Origin: UBA6627 sp965248675
Lineage (GTDB): Bacteria; Chloroflexota; Dehalococcoidia; UBA2979
Reading direction: 5' to 3'
Assembly: GCA_965248675.1 (NCBI GenBank)
Contig: CBDFJZ010000008.1
Location: forward strand, 1,674,001-1,738,000
DNA length: 64,000 nucleotides
Shown here: piece by piece, positions 24,949 through 34,170 of the stretch
Position numbering within the stretch: position 1 is the first letter of the stretch
Layout: each line of letters opens with the position of its first letter
The notes under the pieces: generated by a model
The model's input: only the letters and a program-made list of their open reading frames with translations
Told to the model about the DNA's origin: nothing
Databases searched by the model: none
Position numbers and translations under genes: made by a program

Positions 24949-27162
24949 ATGGCGGGACAGGCGGCCACGGGCGAGAGGCCCGCACGTGTCGTTGGCGCCT
25001 GGTGGGTGCCCGCACTCGCCGTTTCCGCACTGGGTGTCTACCTCGCGCTTCAGATCAGCTCCACCGAGGGCGCTGGGCGCGAATCATCCTTCAATGTCGC
25101 CCACCCGTGGGCCGTGTACGTCTTCTTGTCGGCGCTGGTCGGGCTGCTCGTCTACGGGCTGATCCGGCACGCGACTCTCTGGCGCCTCGGTCAGCCGACG
25201 CAGGACAGCCTGCTCGCGCAGGTGCCCACGCGTCTGATGAACTTCGGACGGCTCGGCCTTGCCCAGGACAAGCTGCGGCGAGACCGCTACGCCGGGATCA
25301 TGCACTGGTGCATCTTCTCCTCGATCGTGGTGCTGACGATCGTCACGGCGCAGGTCGCGCTCGAGGACGACACGGCGCTCAACTTCCTCGAGGGGCGCTA
25401 CTACCTCTTCTTCAGCTTCTACGGCGATCTGTTCGGCCTGATCGGGTTGGTCGGCGTCGGCATGGCGTTGAACCGCCGCTACTTCTCTGACTTCCACCGC
25501 ATCCGCTGGGACGAGCGGATCGAGGATCACCTGATCATCGCCGGCCTCGGTCTGGTGCTGATCAGCGGCTTCCTCGTCGAGGCCTTCCGCATCGAAGCGA
25601 CCGAGATTCGCGAGAACCCGGACTGGGCGGCGTGGTCGTTCGTCTCGTTCGGAATCGCGAAGTTCGTCGAGCTGTTCGAGTTCACCGAGGGTCAGATCCT
25701 CTCTGGACACACGTGGACCTGGTGGCTGCACATCAGCCTCGCCTTCTCGTGGCTCGGGCTGATCGTCTTCACGCGCCTCGATCACCTCTTCTTCGCGCCG
25801 GTCAACGCGTTCTTCCTCCGCACCGACTCGCCCGGGCGCCTCTCGACGATCCCGAACCTCGAGGAGCGCGAGGTGTTCGGCGTCGGCTACATCCAGGACT
25901 TCACCTGGAAGCAGCTCTTCGAGCTCGACGCCTGCGTCCGCTGCGGACGCTGCACCGAGGTCTGTCCCGCCAACCTGGCCGGCCAGCCGCTCTCGCCGAT
26001 GCACCTGATCCAGGATCTCAAGGGCCACCTCGCTCAGGTCGGGCCGGACGTCCAGCACGCCGGCAACGTCGGCGAGGATCAGCGCGCGGTCTCGCCGGTG
26101 GCGATGGTCGGCGACGTGATCAAGGACGAGACGCTCTGGGCCTGCCGCACATGCGGCGCCTGCGTGCAGGAGTGCCCGGTGATGATCGAGCACGTGCCGA
26201 CGATCGTCGACATGCGGCGCTACCTCGTGATGGACGAGGCGCGGTTGCCGCAGACGGCGCAGGCGGCGTTGCAGAACATGGAGATGCGCGGCCACCCCTG
26301 GAGCGGCACGGCGCTGGAGCGCACCACATGGATGGACGGCCTCGGCGACGTGCCGGTCTTCGACGGCAGCCAGGAGTACCTCTACTGGGTCGGCTGCTCC
26401 GGTTCGCTGGTCGAGCGGAACCTGCCGATCACGCAGGCCGTGTTCAGGCTACTGCGAGAGGCCGGCACCTCGTTCGGCGTGCTCGGCCAGGAGGAGACCT
26501 GTAACGGGGATCCCGCGCGCCGCCTCGGGAACGAGTACCTCTACCAGATCCTCGCGGAGCAGCTGGTCGAGACCTTCAAGGAGAAGAACGTCCAGCGTGT
26601 GATCACCAACTGCCCGCACTGCTTCAACACGTTCAAGAACGAGTACCCGCAGTTCGACGGCCACTTCGAGGTGCTCCACCACACGGAGTTCTTGAACCAG
26701 CAGCTCGCCGACGGCTCACTCGAGGCGACGCATCCCGTCGACGCCGAACTCACCTACCACGACTCGTGCTACCTCGGACGGATCAACGGCGTCTACGACG
26801 CGCCGAGGCAGATACTCGAGTTCGTGCCCGGCGCCTCCGTGACCGAGATGCGACGTAGCCAGAGCAACGGGCTCTGCTGCGGCGCCGGCGGCGGCAACAT
26901 GTGGCAGGAAGAGGTCGGCGAACGACGCGTCAACCACGTCCGCAGCGAGGAAGCGATCGGCACCGGCGCCGATCAGGTGATCTCGAACTGCCCGTTCTGC
27001 ATTCAGATGTTCGAAGACGGGGTGCCCGCGATGCAGCCCGAGGAAGAAGGCCGGATCCGCCCCTTCGACGTGGCAGAACTGCTCGAGCAGGCGGTCTTTG
27101 GGCCCCAGGGGGCCCCCGCGGCGGCGGAGCCCGCGGCGGCGGCGGTCGCGGACGAAGCGTAG
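24949..27162 (+). CDS. Membrane Fe-S oxidoreductase, EMO/DUF224 type (ETF:quinone oxidoreductase)
   Basis: A 737-residue protein. The N-terminal third has about six membrane helices of the NarI/cytochrome-b-like kind. A bis-[4Fe-4S] ferredoxin domain follows, with CxxCxxCxxxCP motifs at Cys329-339 and Cys399-409. The C terminus carries two Cys-rich CCG domains, as in heterodisulfide reductase subunit D: the first with EETCNGDPARR and TNCPHCF, the second with DSCYLG, GLCCGAGGG and SNCPFC. Proteins of this make-up beside etfAB pass electrons from ETF to menaquinone. Here etfB and etfA follow on the same strand, strongly supporting that role. The first CCG has Cys-Asn-Gly instead of Cys-Cys-Gly. 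ATG follows GGAG. Confidence 0.88.
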   Translation: MAGQAATGERPARVVGAWWVPALAVSALGVYLALQISSTEGAGRESSFNVAHPWAVYVFLSALVGLLVYGLIRHATLWRLGQPTQDSLLAQVPTRLMNFGRLGLAQDKLRRDRYAGIMHWCIFSSIVVLTIVTAQVALEDDTALNFLEGRYYLFFSFYGDLFGLIGLVGVGMALNRRYFSDFHRIRWDERIEDHLIIAGLGLVLISGFLVEAFRIEATEIRENPDWAAWSFVSFGIAKFVELFEFTEGQILSGHTWTWWLHISLAFSWLGLIVFTRLDHLFFAPVNAFFLRTDSPGRLSTIPNLEEREVFGVGYIQDFTWKQLFELDACVRCGRCTEVCPANLAGQPLSPMHLIQDLKGHLAQVGPDVQHAGNVGEDQRAVSPVAMVGDVIKDETLWACRTCGACVQECPVMIEHVPTIVDMRRYLVMDEARLPQTAQAALQNMEMRGHPWSGTALERTTWMDGLGDVPVFDGSQEYLYWVGCSGSLVERNLPITQAVFRLLREAGTSFGVLGQEETCNGDPARRLGNEYLYQILAEQLVETFKEKNVQRVITNCPHCFNTFKNEYPQFDGHFEVLHHTEFLNQQLADGSLEATHPVDAELTYHDSCYLGRINGVYDAPRQILEFVPGASVTEMRRSQSNGLCCGAGGGNMWQEEVGERRVNHVRSEEAIGTGADQVISNCPFCIQMFEDGVPAMQPEEEGRIRPFDVAELLEQAVFGPQGAPAAAEPAAAAVADEA

Positions 27163-27251
27163 GCCTCGAGGATCACGCCTGTCAGCGGAACCCGCGTCGC
27201 AGTCGCGGTCGGACCTTGCTCGGATCACGGGATGGGGATACAGACTAGTGC

Positions 27252-27271
27252 GGCGGCGTCCCAGCGCCGCC
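27252..27271 (+). other. GC-rich hairpin upstream of etfB
   Basis: GGCGGCG and CGCCGCC form a 7-bp stem with a 6-nt loop in the 173-nt gap between the Fe-S oxidoreductase and etfB. There is no T run, so it is more likely a pause or RNA-processing structure than a full terminator. Confidence 0.35.
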
Positions 27272-27335
27272 TGAGAACGAGGGTGCGGCCCTCGGACCGT
27301 CCCGCGCCGTCAGCGCATCGAGAAATGAGGAACCC

Positions 27336-28142
27336 ATGCATTTCGTCGTCTGCGCGAAGCAGATTCCGGATCCTGAAACCCCGCCTTCGGCGTTCAAGAT
27401 CGACGCCGCGTCGAACGTGGTGATCCCCGCGCAGGGCTTCCAGCCGGTGTTGAGCCAGTTCGACGGCATCGCGGCCGAGGCCGCGCTCCGGATCAAGGAG
27501 GTGGCCGGAGACGATTCAACGATCACCGTGCTGTCGGTCGGCGCCGAGAGTGCCCAGGCGGCGATCAAGCAGGTGCTGGCGATGGGCGCCGACGAGGGCG
27601 TGTTGCTCCAGGACGACGCGTTCGACGGCGGCGATTCGCACACGACCGCGAAGACGCTGGCCGCGGCGATCAGGAACCTGGGCGACGTGGACGCCGTGTT
27701 CTGCGGCCGCCAGGCCGCCGACTGGGACATGGGCCAGGTTGGGCTGCTGATCGCAGAGGAGCTCGATTGGCCGGTCGCGATCCTCGCGAAGGACGTCCAG
27801 ATCGAGGACGGCGCGATGTCGACGGCGCGGGTGCTGCCGGACGGCTACGAGACGGTTTCGCAGCAGCTCCCGGCGGTGGTGACGGTGTCGAACGAGTTCG
27901 GCGAGCCTCGTTACCCGAAGCTGCAGCAGATCATGCAGGCGGCGAAGAAGACGGTCACCACCCAGACGCACGCCGACCTCGGACTCGACCCTGGAGAGGT
28001 CGGCGCCGCCGGCGCGCGGCTCAAGCTCGAACGCCTCTTCATCCCTGAGGCAGGCGGTCAGGTCGAGCTGATGGAGGGCGACACGCCCGCCGAGCAGGCG
28101 AGCAACCTCGTCGCGAAGCTGCTCGAAGACAAGGTCCTCTAG
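27336..28142 (+). CDS. etfB: Electron transfer flavoprotein beta subunit
   Basis: A 268-residue ETF beta subunit. Together with EtfA it accepts electrons from acyl-CoA dehydrogenases. It opens HFVVCAKQIPDPETPP, has the typical LSQFDGIAAEAALRI helix, and the nucleotide-binding stretch DAVFCGRQAADWDMGQVG (usual form GRQAxDGDT). The C-terminal recognition loop region AQGFQP / NEFGEPRYPKL is present. The ATG follows GAGGAAC. It is 32 nt upstream of etfA and downstream of its probable quinone-linked acceptor. Confidence 0.95.
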   Translation: MHFVVCAKQIPDPETPPSAFKIDAASNVVIPAQGFQPVLSQFDGIAAEAALRIKEVAGDDSTITVLSVGAESAQAAIKQVLAMGADEGVLLQDDAFDGGDSHTTAKTLAAAIRNLGDVDAVFCGRQAADWDMGQVGLLIAEELDWPVAILAKDVQIEDGAMSTARVLPDGYETVSQQLPAVVTVSNEFGEPRYPKLQQIMQAAKKTVTTQTHADLGLDPGEVGAAGARLKLERLFIPEAGGQVELMEGDTPAEQASNLVAKLLEDKVL

Positions 28143-28173
28143 CCCCCCGATATCCCTGAGGAGGGACCACGCC

Positions 28174-29148
28174 ATGGCACGCAACATTCTCGTGGTCGGT
28201 GAACTGGACGAGGGCGCACTCAGCTCGACGAGCACCGAACTGATTGGTCAGGCCAGCCGTCTGGCGGACGGCGGGCAGGTCTCGGTGACGTTGTTGGGCG
28301 GTGGCGCCGCCGGCGCCGCGTCCGCCGCGTTCGAGGCCGGCGCGGATCGAGCGTTCACCGGCGATGACGGCGGGTACGACCAGTACAACTCGGACGCCTG
28401 GGTTGCCGCGGTCGAGAACGCGCTCGGCCAGGCCAGCGCGGACGCGATCTTCGTCGCGCAGAGCATCGTCGGCCGCGACATGGGCCCGCGCCTCGCGGCG
28501 CGTCAGGGCAGCGCGGTGGCGATGGACTGCGTCAACGTCGAGGACGACGGCGGCGAGCTAAAGGCGACGCGCCCGTGCTACGGCGGCAACGCGCAGGCAA
28601 CCTACAGCTTCGCGACGAGCCCGGCGATCGCGACGATCCGCGCGAAGGCGTTCGACCCGATCGAGCCTCGCGCCGGGGCCTCCGGCGAAACCGTGGACCT
28701 CGGCGCGGCGGGCGATTCGCGGACGACGATCGTCGGGCGCGAGCTCGCGGAGGCGGAGGGCCTGCAGATCACCGATGCGCCGATCGTCGTCTCGGGCGGG
28801 CGCGGCCTCGGCGGTGAAGAGGGCTTTGAGGTGGTCGAGGCGCTTGCGGCGGCGTTCGGAACGAACCGCGCCGCCGTCGGTGCGTCGCGCGCCGCCTGCG
28901 ACCTGGGCTGGTATCCGGTCAGCCAGCAGGTGGGACTGACCGGCAAGGTGGTGACGCCCGACCTCTACGTCGCGATCGCGATCTCCGGCGCCAGCCAGCA
29001 CATGGCTGGCTGCTCCGGTTCGAAGATGATCATCGCGGTGAACCGTGACCCGGAGGCGAACATCTTCTCGGCCTCGAAGTACGGCATCGTCGGCGACTAC
29101 AAGCAGGTGGTCCCGGCGCTGATCGAGGCGCTGAATTCGGCCGGGTAG
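28174..29148 (+). CDS. etfA: Electron transfer flavoprotein alpha subunit
   Basis: A 324-residue ETF alpha subunit that carries the FAD. The N-terminal domain resembles EtfB. The C-terminal FAD domain is clear: VVSGGRGLGGEEGFEVVEALA, VGASRAACDLGWYP (the conserved Arg), VGLTGKVVTPDLYVAIAISG, then QHMAGCSGSKMIIAVNRDPEANIF. The ATG follows GAGGAGGGA. It is the last gene of the module; a strong hairpin follows its stop. Confidence 0.96.
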   Translation: MARNILVVGELDEGALSSTSTELIGQASRLADGGQVSVTLLGGGAAGAASAAFEAGADRAFTGDDGGYDQYNSDAWVAAVENALGQASADAIFVAQSIVGRDMGPRLAARQGSAVAMDCVNVEDDGGELKATRPCYGGNAQATYSFATSPAIATIRAKAFDPIEPRAGASGETVDLGAAGDSRTTIVGRELAEAEGLQITDAPIVVSGGRGLGGEEGFEVVEALAAAFGTNRAAVGASRAACDLGWYPVSQQVGLTGKVVTPDLYVAIAISGASQHMAGCSGSKMIIAVNRDPEANIFSASKYGIVGDYKQVVPALIEALNSAG

Positions 29149-29150
29149 TC

Positions 29151-29169
29151 GCCGCGACGGCGTCGCGGC
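29151..29169 (+). terminator. Hairpin after etfA
   Basis: A perfect 8-bp stem (GCCGCGAC / GTCGCGGC) with a 3-nt loop starts 3 nt after the etfA stop. There is no T tract, as is common in very GC-rich genomes, so it may act as a terminator or as 3' end protection. Confidence 0.5.
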
Positions 29170-29209
29170 CGGCTCCGATCGAGGTGGCGCGGATCAGCGA
29201 CGATCGAGT

Positions 29210-29238
29210 TTGCGCCTCCATGTGCCCGCAAATACAAT
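29210..29238 (+). promoter_or_regulatory. Sigma70-type promoter of coaE operon
   Basis: TTGCGC at 29210-29215 and TACAAT at 29233-29238 with a 17-nt spacer; predicted start near 29245, giving a 40-nt leader to the coaE ATG. It probably serves the coaE, AAA+ and VWA genes together, since these overlap or nearly touch. Confidence 0.6.
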
Positions 29239-29284
29239 CGCTGTTCGCCTTGTTTCGACCGCGTGCTGACTGGACATTGACATA

Positions 29285-29908
29285 ATGACGACGATTATCG
29301 GCCTCACCGGCGGCATCGCCTCGGGCAAATCGACCGTCGCCGAGCACCTCGGCGAGCTGGGCGCCGTCATCGTCGAGGGTGATCAGCTCGGGCATCGGGT
29401 CTACGAGCCGGGAACGTCGGGCTTCGAGAAGGTGGTGAACGCCTTCGGCCACGATATCGTGGCCGAAGACGGCACGATTAACCGCCGCGTCCTCGGCGGG
29501 AAGGTATTCGGCGCCCCCGAAGAGATGGAGCGCCTGAACAGTGTGATGTGGCCGGCGATCCGCGAGCTGGCGGAACAGGACTTCGCGGAGATCGGACAGC
29601 GGGATCCGAACGCCGTGATCGTCTTCGAGGCTGCCGTGATGCTCGAAGCCGGCTGGCAAGACCTGGTCTCCGAGATCTGGGTTGTGACGACCAAGCAGGA
29701 CGCCGCAATCGATCGCCTCAAGACCCGTAACGGGTACAGTCGAGAACAGGCACTCGCTCGGATCGAGTCGCAGATGTCGAATCGTCAGCGTCAAGAGTAT
29801 GCAGACGTGAAGTTCAACAACTCGGAGACTGAAGAGAAGCTGAAAAGCCGTGTCGAGTACCACTGGAAGCGGCTGCTCAAGCGCATCGCCGAGCCGGCCA
29901 AGTCGTGA
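29285..29908 (+). CDS. coaE: Dephospho-CoA kinase
   Basis: A 207-residue P-loop kinase for the last step of CoA synthesis. Walker A GGIASGKST at residues 9-17, then VEGDQLGHRVYEPG (substrate Asp), the family Arg in INRRVLGGKVFG, and the LID-like region RNGYSREQALARIESQMS. Normal length. The TGA overlaps the GTG of the CbbQ-type ATPase gene. CoA supply fits the neighbouring acyl-CoA genes, but the link to the ATPase/VWA pair may be only operonic. Confidence 0.95.
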   Translation: MTTIIGLTGGIASGKSTVAEHLGELGAVIVEGDQLGHRVYEPGTSGFEKVVNAFGHDIVAEDGTINRRVLGGKVFGAPEEMERLNSVMWPAIRELAEQDFAEIGQRDPNAVIVFEAAVMLEAGWQDLVSEIWVVTTKQDAAIDRLKTRNGYSREQALARIESQMSNRQRQEYADVKFNNSETEEKLKSRVEYHWKRLLKRIAEPAKS

Positions 29909-30834
29909 CCAGCGTCCGGGCGGGCAGTACCAACGACCCCGGCGGCGGAGAGAGTGCGGGGGCATCCTTGACGACGCTAGAACGAGCGAACTTCCAGCAG
30001 TTGGCAGTCGAAGACTTTCGGATCACCGAAGAGCCCTACTACCTGCCGATCGCCGATGAAGTCGAGCTCTTCCTCTCTGCCTACGAGCAGAAGATCCCGG
30101 TACTGCTGAAGGGCCCGACCGGTGTCGGCAAGACGCGGTTCATCGAGTACATGTCGTGGCGACTGCACCAGCACCTCGGCGAGCCGTCGCAAGAGGGCGT
30201 GCCGTTGATCACCGTCGCCTGCCACGAGGACCTGACCGCCTCAGACCTCGTAGGCCGCTACCTGCTCGAGGGCGATGACACGCGCTGGATCGACGGGCCC
30301 TTGTCGCGCGCGATCAAGGTCGGCGCGATCTGCTACCTCGACGAGGTGGTCGAGGCGCGCAAGGACACCACGGTCCTCATCCACCCGCTGACCGACTATC
30401 GCCGGCTGCTCCCCGTGGAGAAGCGCGGCGAGTTGCTCGAGGCGGCCGACGGCTTCTTGCTGGTGATGTCTTACAACCCGGGCTACCAGTCTGCGTTGAA
30501 GGACCTGAAGCACTCCACGCGCCAACGCTTCATCGCGATCGAATTCGGCTACCCGGATCGCGATCAGGAGGCGGCGATCATCGAGCGCGAGTCAGGGGTC
30601 GATCACTCGATCGCGATGGAGCTGGCGAAGCTCGCCGAAAAGGTCCGCAACCTGAAGGAGCACGGCCTCGGCGAGGGCGTCTCCACCCGCCTGCTGGTCT
30701 ACGCCGGCAAGCTGATGCACAACGGCATCAGCCCGCGCCGCGCCTGCCAGGTCGCCGTCGTCTGGGCGCTCACCGACGACTTCGAGGTCCAGCGTTCGGT
30801 CGAGGAAGTGGTCACCTCGATCTTCGAGGAGTAG
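29905..30834 (+). CDS. CbbQ/NirQ/NorQ-type AAA+ ATPase
   Basis: A 309-residue MoxR-class AAA+ protein. A variable N-terminal tail (1-30) is followed by Walker A GPTGVGKT (70-77), a substrate-loop region (ACHEDLTASDLVGRYLLEGDDT) typical of CbbQ/NorQ, Walker B AICYLDEVVEA (141-151) and sensor stretches MSYNPGYQS. The C terminus has the CbbQ_C helical pattern (NLKEHGLGEGVSTRLL). Such ATPases work with a VWA partner to activate or remodel metalloenzymes, for example Rubisco or NO reductase. The VWA partner follows 6 nt downstream, but no such target enzyme is encoded here. The GTG overlaps the coaE stop; a later TTG (about codon 22) is a possible alternative. Confidence 0.9.
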   Translation: MTSVRAGSTNDPGGGESAGASLTTLERANFQQLAVEDFRITEEPYYLPIADEVELFLSAYEQKIPVLLKGPTGVGKTRFIEYMSWRLHQHLGEPSQEGVPLITVACHEDLTASDLVGRYLLEGDDTRWIDGPLSRAIKVGAICYLDEVVEARKDTTVLIHPLTDYRRLLPVEKRGELLEAADGFLLVMSYNPGYQSALKDLKHSTRQRFIAIEFGYPDRDQEAAIIERESGVDHSIAMELAKLAEKVRNLKEHGLGEGVSTRLLVYAGKLMHNGISPRRACQVAVVWALTDDFEVQRSVEEVVTSIFEE

Positions 30835-30840
30835 CGATTC

Positions 30841-33800
30841 GTGACGACCACCCAGCTGCAGGAGCGCTACGCCGGCGAGCTGAAGGGCTTCGGCGCATCG
30901 CTGCCGGATGACCTCGCGCTCGGCCTCGCCGGCCTCGAATCACGCCTGGACGACGCGCAGCTCGACCGCTGGGCGCGGGCCGGCGTCGACCTCGCGAACC
31001 ACTCGCTGCGCTCCTGGGAGGCCTCCGCGGAGTACTTCCGCGCCAGCCCGCGGGTCGCGGAGCGGCTCAGTTTCGAGGAGCTCGAACACTGGGTGAGCCT
31101 CGCAACCGGGCTCGCCACCGAATCCTCGCTGATGGCAGCCGCCTTCCTCAGGGCCACGCCGGCCGCGCTCGATCACCTCGAAACGTCGGAGCTCAACGCC
31201 TGGTCGCAGCAGGGCGGCCGGCTCTGCCGGGGCAACTGGAAATCGATCGCCCTCGCCGGACTGTACTTCCAGCACAGTCCACGGCTGCTCGGATCGCTCT
31301 CGCTGGCCTCGGTCGGGCGGCTGGTCGAGATCATCGACCAGCTCACCGAGCGCTCCTACGAGCTCGCGAACAGCGTGCTCGAGGGTGCCGGCGACATCTT
31401 CGAGCACCTCGCCGAGGCCGATCGCGGGCCCTTCCTGTCGTTCGCGCGGGCGGTCACGCGCGCCTCGTGGGCGGATACGCGCCTCTACTTCGAGCGCGGG
31501 CCGAAGCTGCTCGAGGGCGTCGCCGCGGACCAGCGCGCCACCTTCCTCGACCTGGCTTCGCGGGTGACGATGGACGTTGGACGGCAGGGCTTCCCGCTGT
31601 TCGCGGATGCTGCACAGTCGCTGACCCAGGTGGAACACGAAGACCACGGCGAACTGCTCGCGTTCGCCACCGCAATCGCTCCCGGTAGCTCGACTGCCTC
31701 GATGGAGTACCTGAAGTCCGCGCCCTTCGTGCGCTCGCGCCTGACCGCGGAGCAGATGAGCCGCTGGGCGGACGCAGGCGTCGAGGTGCTCCAGCAGGGC
31801 AACGCCGAGGGCGCCGAGGCATACTTCCGCCTCGAGTCCACCCGCTCCGAGGAGATGCTGCGCGCGCTCTCCGCGCGTGTCGAGCTGCCGGCCGTTAGCA
31901 GCACGCTGCGCCTCTACGCCAAGGCGCTCTCCGGCGAGCAGGTCGCCGTGCTGTCCTCGGAGGAGCTCGTCGACCGCAACATCGGCTGGATGTCGGAGTC
32001 GGCGGCGACCACCGAGGGCACGACGATCTACCTCCCGCCGTTCGTCAGCTCGTTCCCTGAACAGCAGTCGAATTTCCAGGTCTACAAGGTCTTCACCACC
32101 CACCAGACCGGCCGCCTCGAGTTCGACTCGTTCTCCTATCGCTGGGACACCGATGGGCCATTCACCTCGACCACCGTCGTGGATCGCGAGGAACGCCGCG
32201 CCGCGGCGATCCACGAGCGCGGTTCCGAGGACACCGACCAGTCCGAGGCGCCCAACGAGGATGGCGTGGCTACCACGGAGATGCAGCGCTACTTCAACCT
32301 CTTCGCCGATCGGCTGCTGATCTCCGGTCTGTTCACCATCGTCGAGGACACCCGCGTCGACGCCTTTGTCTCGCGCGAGTACAGCGGCATCCGCGCCTGG
32401 CTCGCCCGCCTCCAGAGCCTCGAGGCCGAGCGCCGCCCCGAGGTGCGCGCGATGGGTCTCCGCCAGGCCTTCGTCGAGAACCTGCTCCGCGCGTCGCTCG
32501 GCCGCCCGGACACCATCCGCTGGCCGGACACGCTGCAGGACACGCTCGGCAAGGCGCTTGCCGCGCTGAAGGTCGTCGAACAGGCCGGCTCGAACGTCCA
32601 GGACTCGGCGGAGGTCGCGGCCTCGCTCTACGACATCGCGAGCCGGATCCCGAACATTCCGCAGGACGCCGTCGACGCCGACTGGCTGCCCCCAGACGAG
32701 GAGATGATCTCGATCGCGCCCGACATGCCCGGCGGCGGCGAGGGCGGCGACGCGCCCATGCCCTCCGGCGACGAGCTGGCGTTCGAGAACCCGGAGCAGC
32801 CCGAGTTCCGAGGCGACTTCAAGCCGGAGCTCGTCCAGCTCCTGATGAAGCTGAAGGACCAGCAGGCCGGACAGCAGGACGGCACCGCCTCGCCGCTGAC
32901 CAAGGAGCAGCTCATGGAGCTGCTCGAGAACTCGGTCGAGATCACGATCAGCGAGTGGGCCGAGGGCGACCTCGCGTCGAGCCTCGGCATGTTCCTCGAC
33001 AACCTCGAGAAGGACGCCGCGACCCCGGCTGGCGAGCCAAAGGACCAGGACGGCGAGACCGGCGACGATCCCGGCGGCGGCGAGGGCGCCGACGACGAAG
33101 AGCTCAAGGTCGAGGTCGACTGGCACTACTACGACGAGTGGGACTTTCGCGCCTCGGACTACCGCCCCCGGTGGTGCCGCGTCGGCGAGCGCCCCGCCGA
33201 CGAGGGCGACACCGAGTATTACGAAGAGACGCTGCGCAAGCACCACGGCCTCGTCATGGAGACTCGGCGCCAGTTCGAGCTGATGCGGCCCGAGAGCTTC
33301 CGCAAGCTGAAGCGCCTCGAGGACGGCCACGACATCGACCTCGACGAGGCGATCTCCTTCCACATCGACAAGAAGGCCGGCGTCGGTCCGCTCGCGCGCG
33401 TCTACACGCGGCGCAACAAGATCGAGCGCGACGTCGCCGTCGCGTTCCTCCTCGACATGTCCGCATCCACCGACGAGGAGATCGAGAAGCAGCGGCAGAA
33501 GTACGAGGAAGAGGAAGAGGACTTCCAGGGCGATCCCTCGAAGTACTTCCAGTGGCTCGCGCAGCGTCGCGCCAGGCAGGCGATCGAGCCGCCGAAGCGA
33601 ATCATCGACCTCGAGAAGGAGTCGACGGTGCTCGTCGTCGAGGCGCTCGAGGCGATCGGCGACGCTTACGGCATCTACGGGTTCTCTGGCTACGGCCGCG
33701 ACAACGTCGAGTTCCACGTGGTCAAAGACCTCGACGAGGAATTCAACGACCGCGTGCGGAAGCGCATCGGCAAGATCGACCCCGTGCGCTCAACGCGCAT

Positions 33801-34125
33801 GGGCCCGGCGATCCGGCACACGATCCACAAGCTCGAGGAGTACGACGCGAAGGTGAAGATCCTGATCATGGTGTCCGACGGACGCCCGCAGGATCACGGC
33901 TACGGCCGCGATCGCACCGAGAAGGAGTACGCCGTCCACGACACGAAGCAGGCCCTCAACGAGGCTAAGCGCGTGGGCGTCACCCCCTTCCTCATCACCG
34001 TCGACAAGGAAGGCCACGACTACCTCAAACAGATGTGCGACGACATCGGCTACGAGGTCGTCGACAACATCGAGTCCCTCCCTCGCCGCCTGCCGACGCT
34101 CTACCGGCACCTGGCCGCGGACTAG
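30841..34125 (+). CDS. NorD/CbbO-type VWA domain protein, 1094 aa
   Basis: A very large soluble protein, the expected partner of the upstream AAA+ ATPase. Residues 1-350 are helical repeats with recurrent short motifs (LEHWVSLATGLA, LNAWSQQGGRLC, MSRWADAGVEVLQ). The middle (380-600) resembles NorD/CbbO proteins: YLPPFVS, a YRWDTDGPF stretch and a helical region with FVENLL. A charged low-complexity linker follows (about 700-760), rich in Gly, Asp and Glu. The C terminus is a VWA domain with MIDAS Asp872-Met-Ser874-Ala-Ser876, Thr in STRMGPAIRH and Asp in MVSDGRPQDHGYG. This is longer than typical CbbO/NorD proteins. The N-terminal repeats may form the target-binding platform. GTG after GAGGAG. 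Confidence 0.88.
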   Translation: MTTTQLQERYAGELKGFGASLPDDLALGLAGLESRLDDAQLDRWARAGVDLANHSLRSWEASAEYFRASPRVAERLSFEELEHWVSLATGLATESSLMAAAFLRATPAALDHLETSELNAWSQQGGRLCRGNWKSIALAGLYFQHSPRLLGSLSLASVGRLVEIIDQLTERSYELANSVLEGAGDIFEHLAEADRGPFLSFARAVTRASWADTRLYFERGPKLLEGVAADQRATFLDLASRVTMDVGRQGFPLFADAAQSLTQVEHEDHGELLAFATAIAPGSSTASMEYLKSAPFVRSRLTAEQMSRWADAGVEVLQQGNAEGAEAYFRLESTRSEEMLRALSARVELPAVSSTLRLYAKALSGEQVAVLSSEELVDRNIGWMSESAATTEGTTIYLPPFVSSFPEQQSNFQVYKVFTTHQTGRLEFDSFSYRWDTDGPFTSTTVVDREERRAAAIHERGSEDTDQSEAPNEDGVATTEMQRYFNLFADRLLISGLFTIVEDTRVDAFVSREYSGIRAWLARLQSLEAERRPEVRAMGLRQAFVENLLRASLGRPDTIRWPDTLQDTLGKALAALKVVEQAGSNVQDSAEVAASLYDIASRIPNIPQDAVDADWLPPDEEMISIAPDMPGGGEGGDAPMPSGDELAFENPEQPEFRGDFKPELVQLLMKLKDQQAGQQDGTASPLTKEQLMELLENSVEITISEWAEGDLASSLGMFLDNLEKDAATPAGEPKDQDGETGDDPGGGEGADDEELKVEVDWHYYDEWDFRASDYRPRWCRVGERPADEGDTEYYEETLRKHHGLVMETRRQFELMRPESFRKLKRLEDGHDIDLDEAISFHIDKKAGVGPLARVYTRRNKIERDVAVAFLLDMSASTDEEIEKQRQKYEEEEEDFQGDPSKYFQWLAQRRARQAIEPPKRIIDLEKESTVLVVEALEAIGDAYGIYGFSGYGRDNVEFHVVKDLDEEFNDRVRKRIGKIDPVRSTRMGPAIRHTIHKLEEYDAKVKILIMVSDGRPQDHGYGRDRTEKEYAVHDTKQALNEAKRVGVTPFLITVDKEGHDYLKQMCDDIGYEVVDNIESLPRRLPTLYRHLAAD

Positions 34126-34170
34126 CGGCGAGACAGCTCTTGGCTCCGGCGTAGTGCCCCGGGCGGCGCG

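Noticed and set aside
30940..33717. 925-codon minus-strand open frame
   Set aside because: It is antisense to the VWA protein gene, whose MIDAS motif and Shine-Dalgarno are clear.
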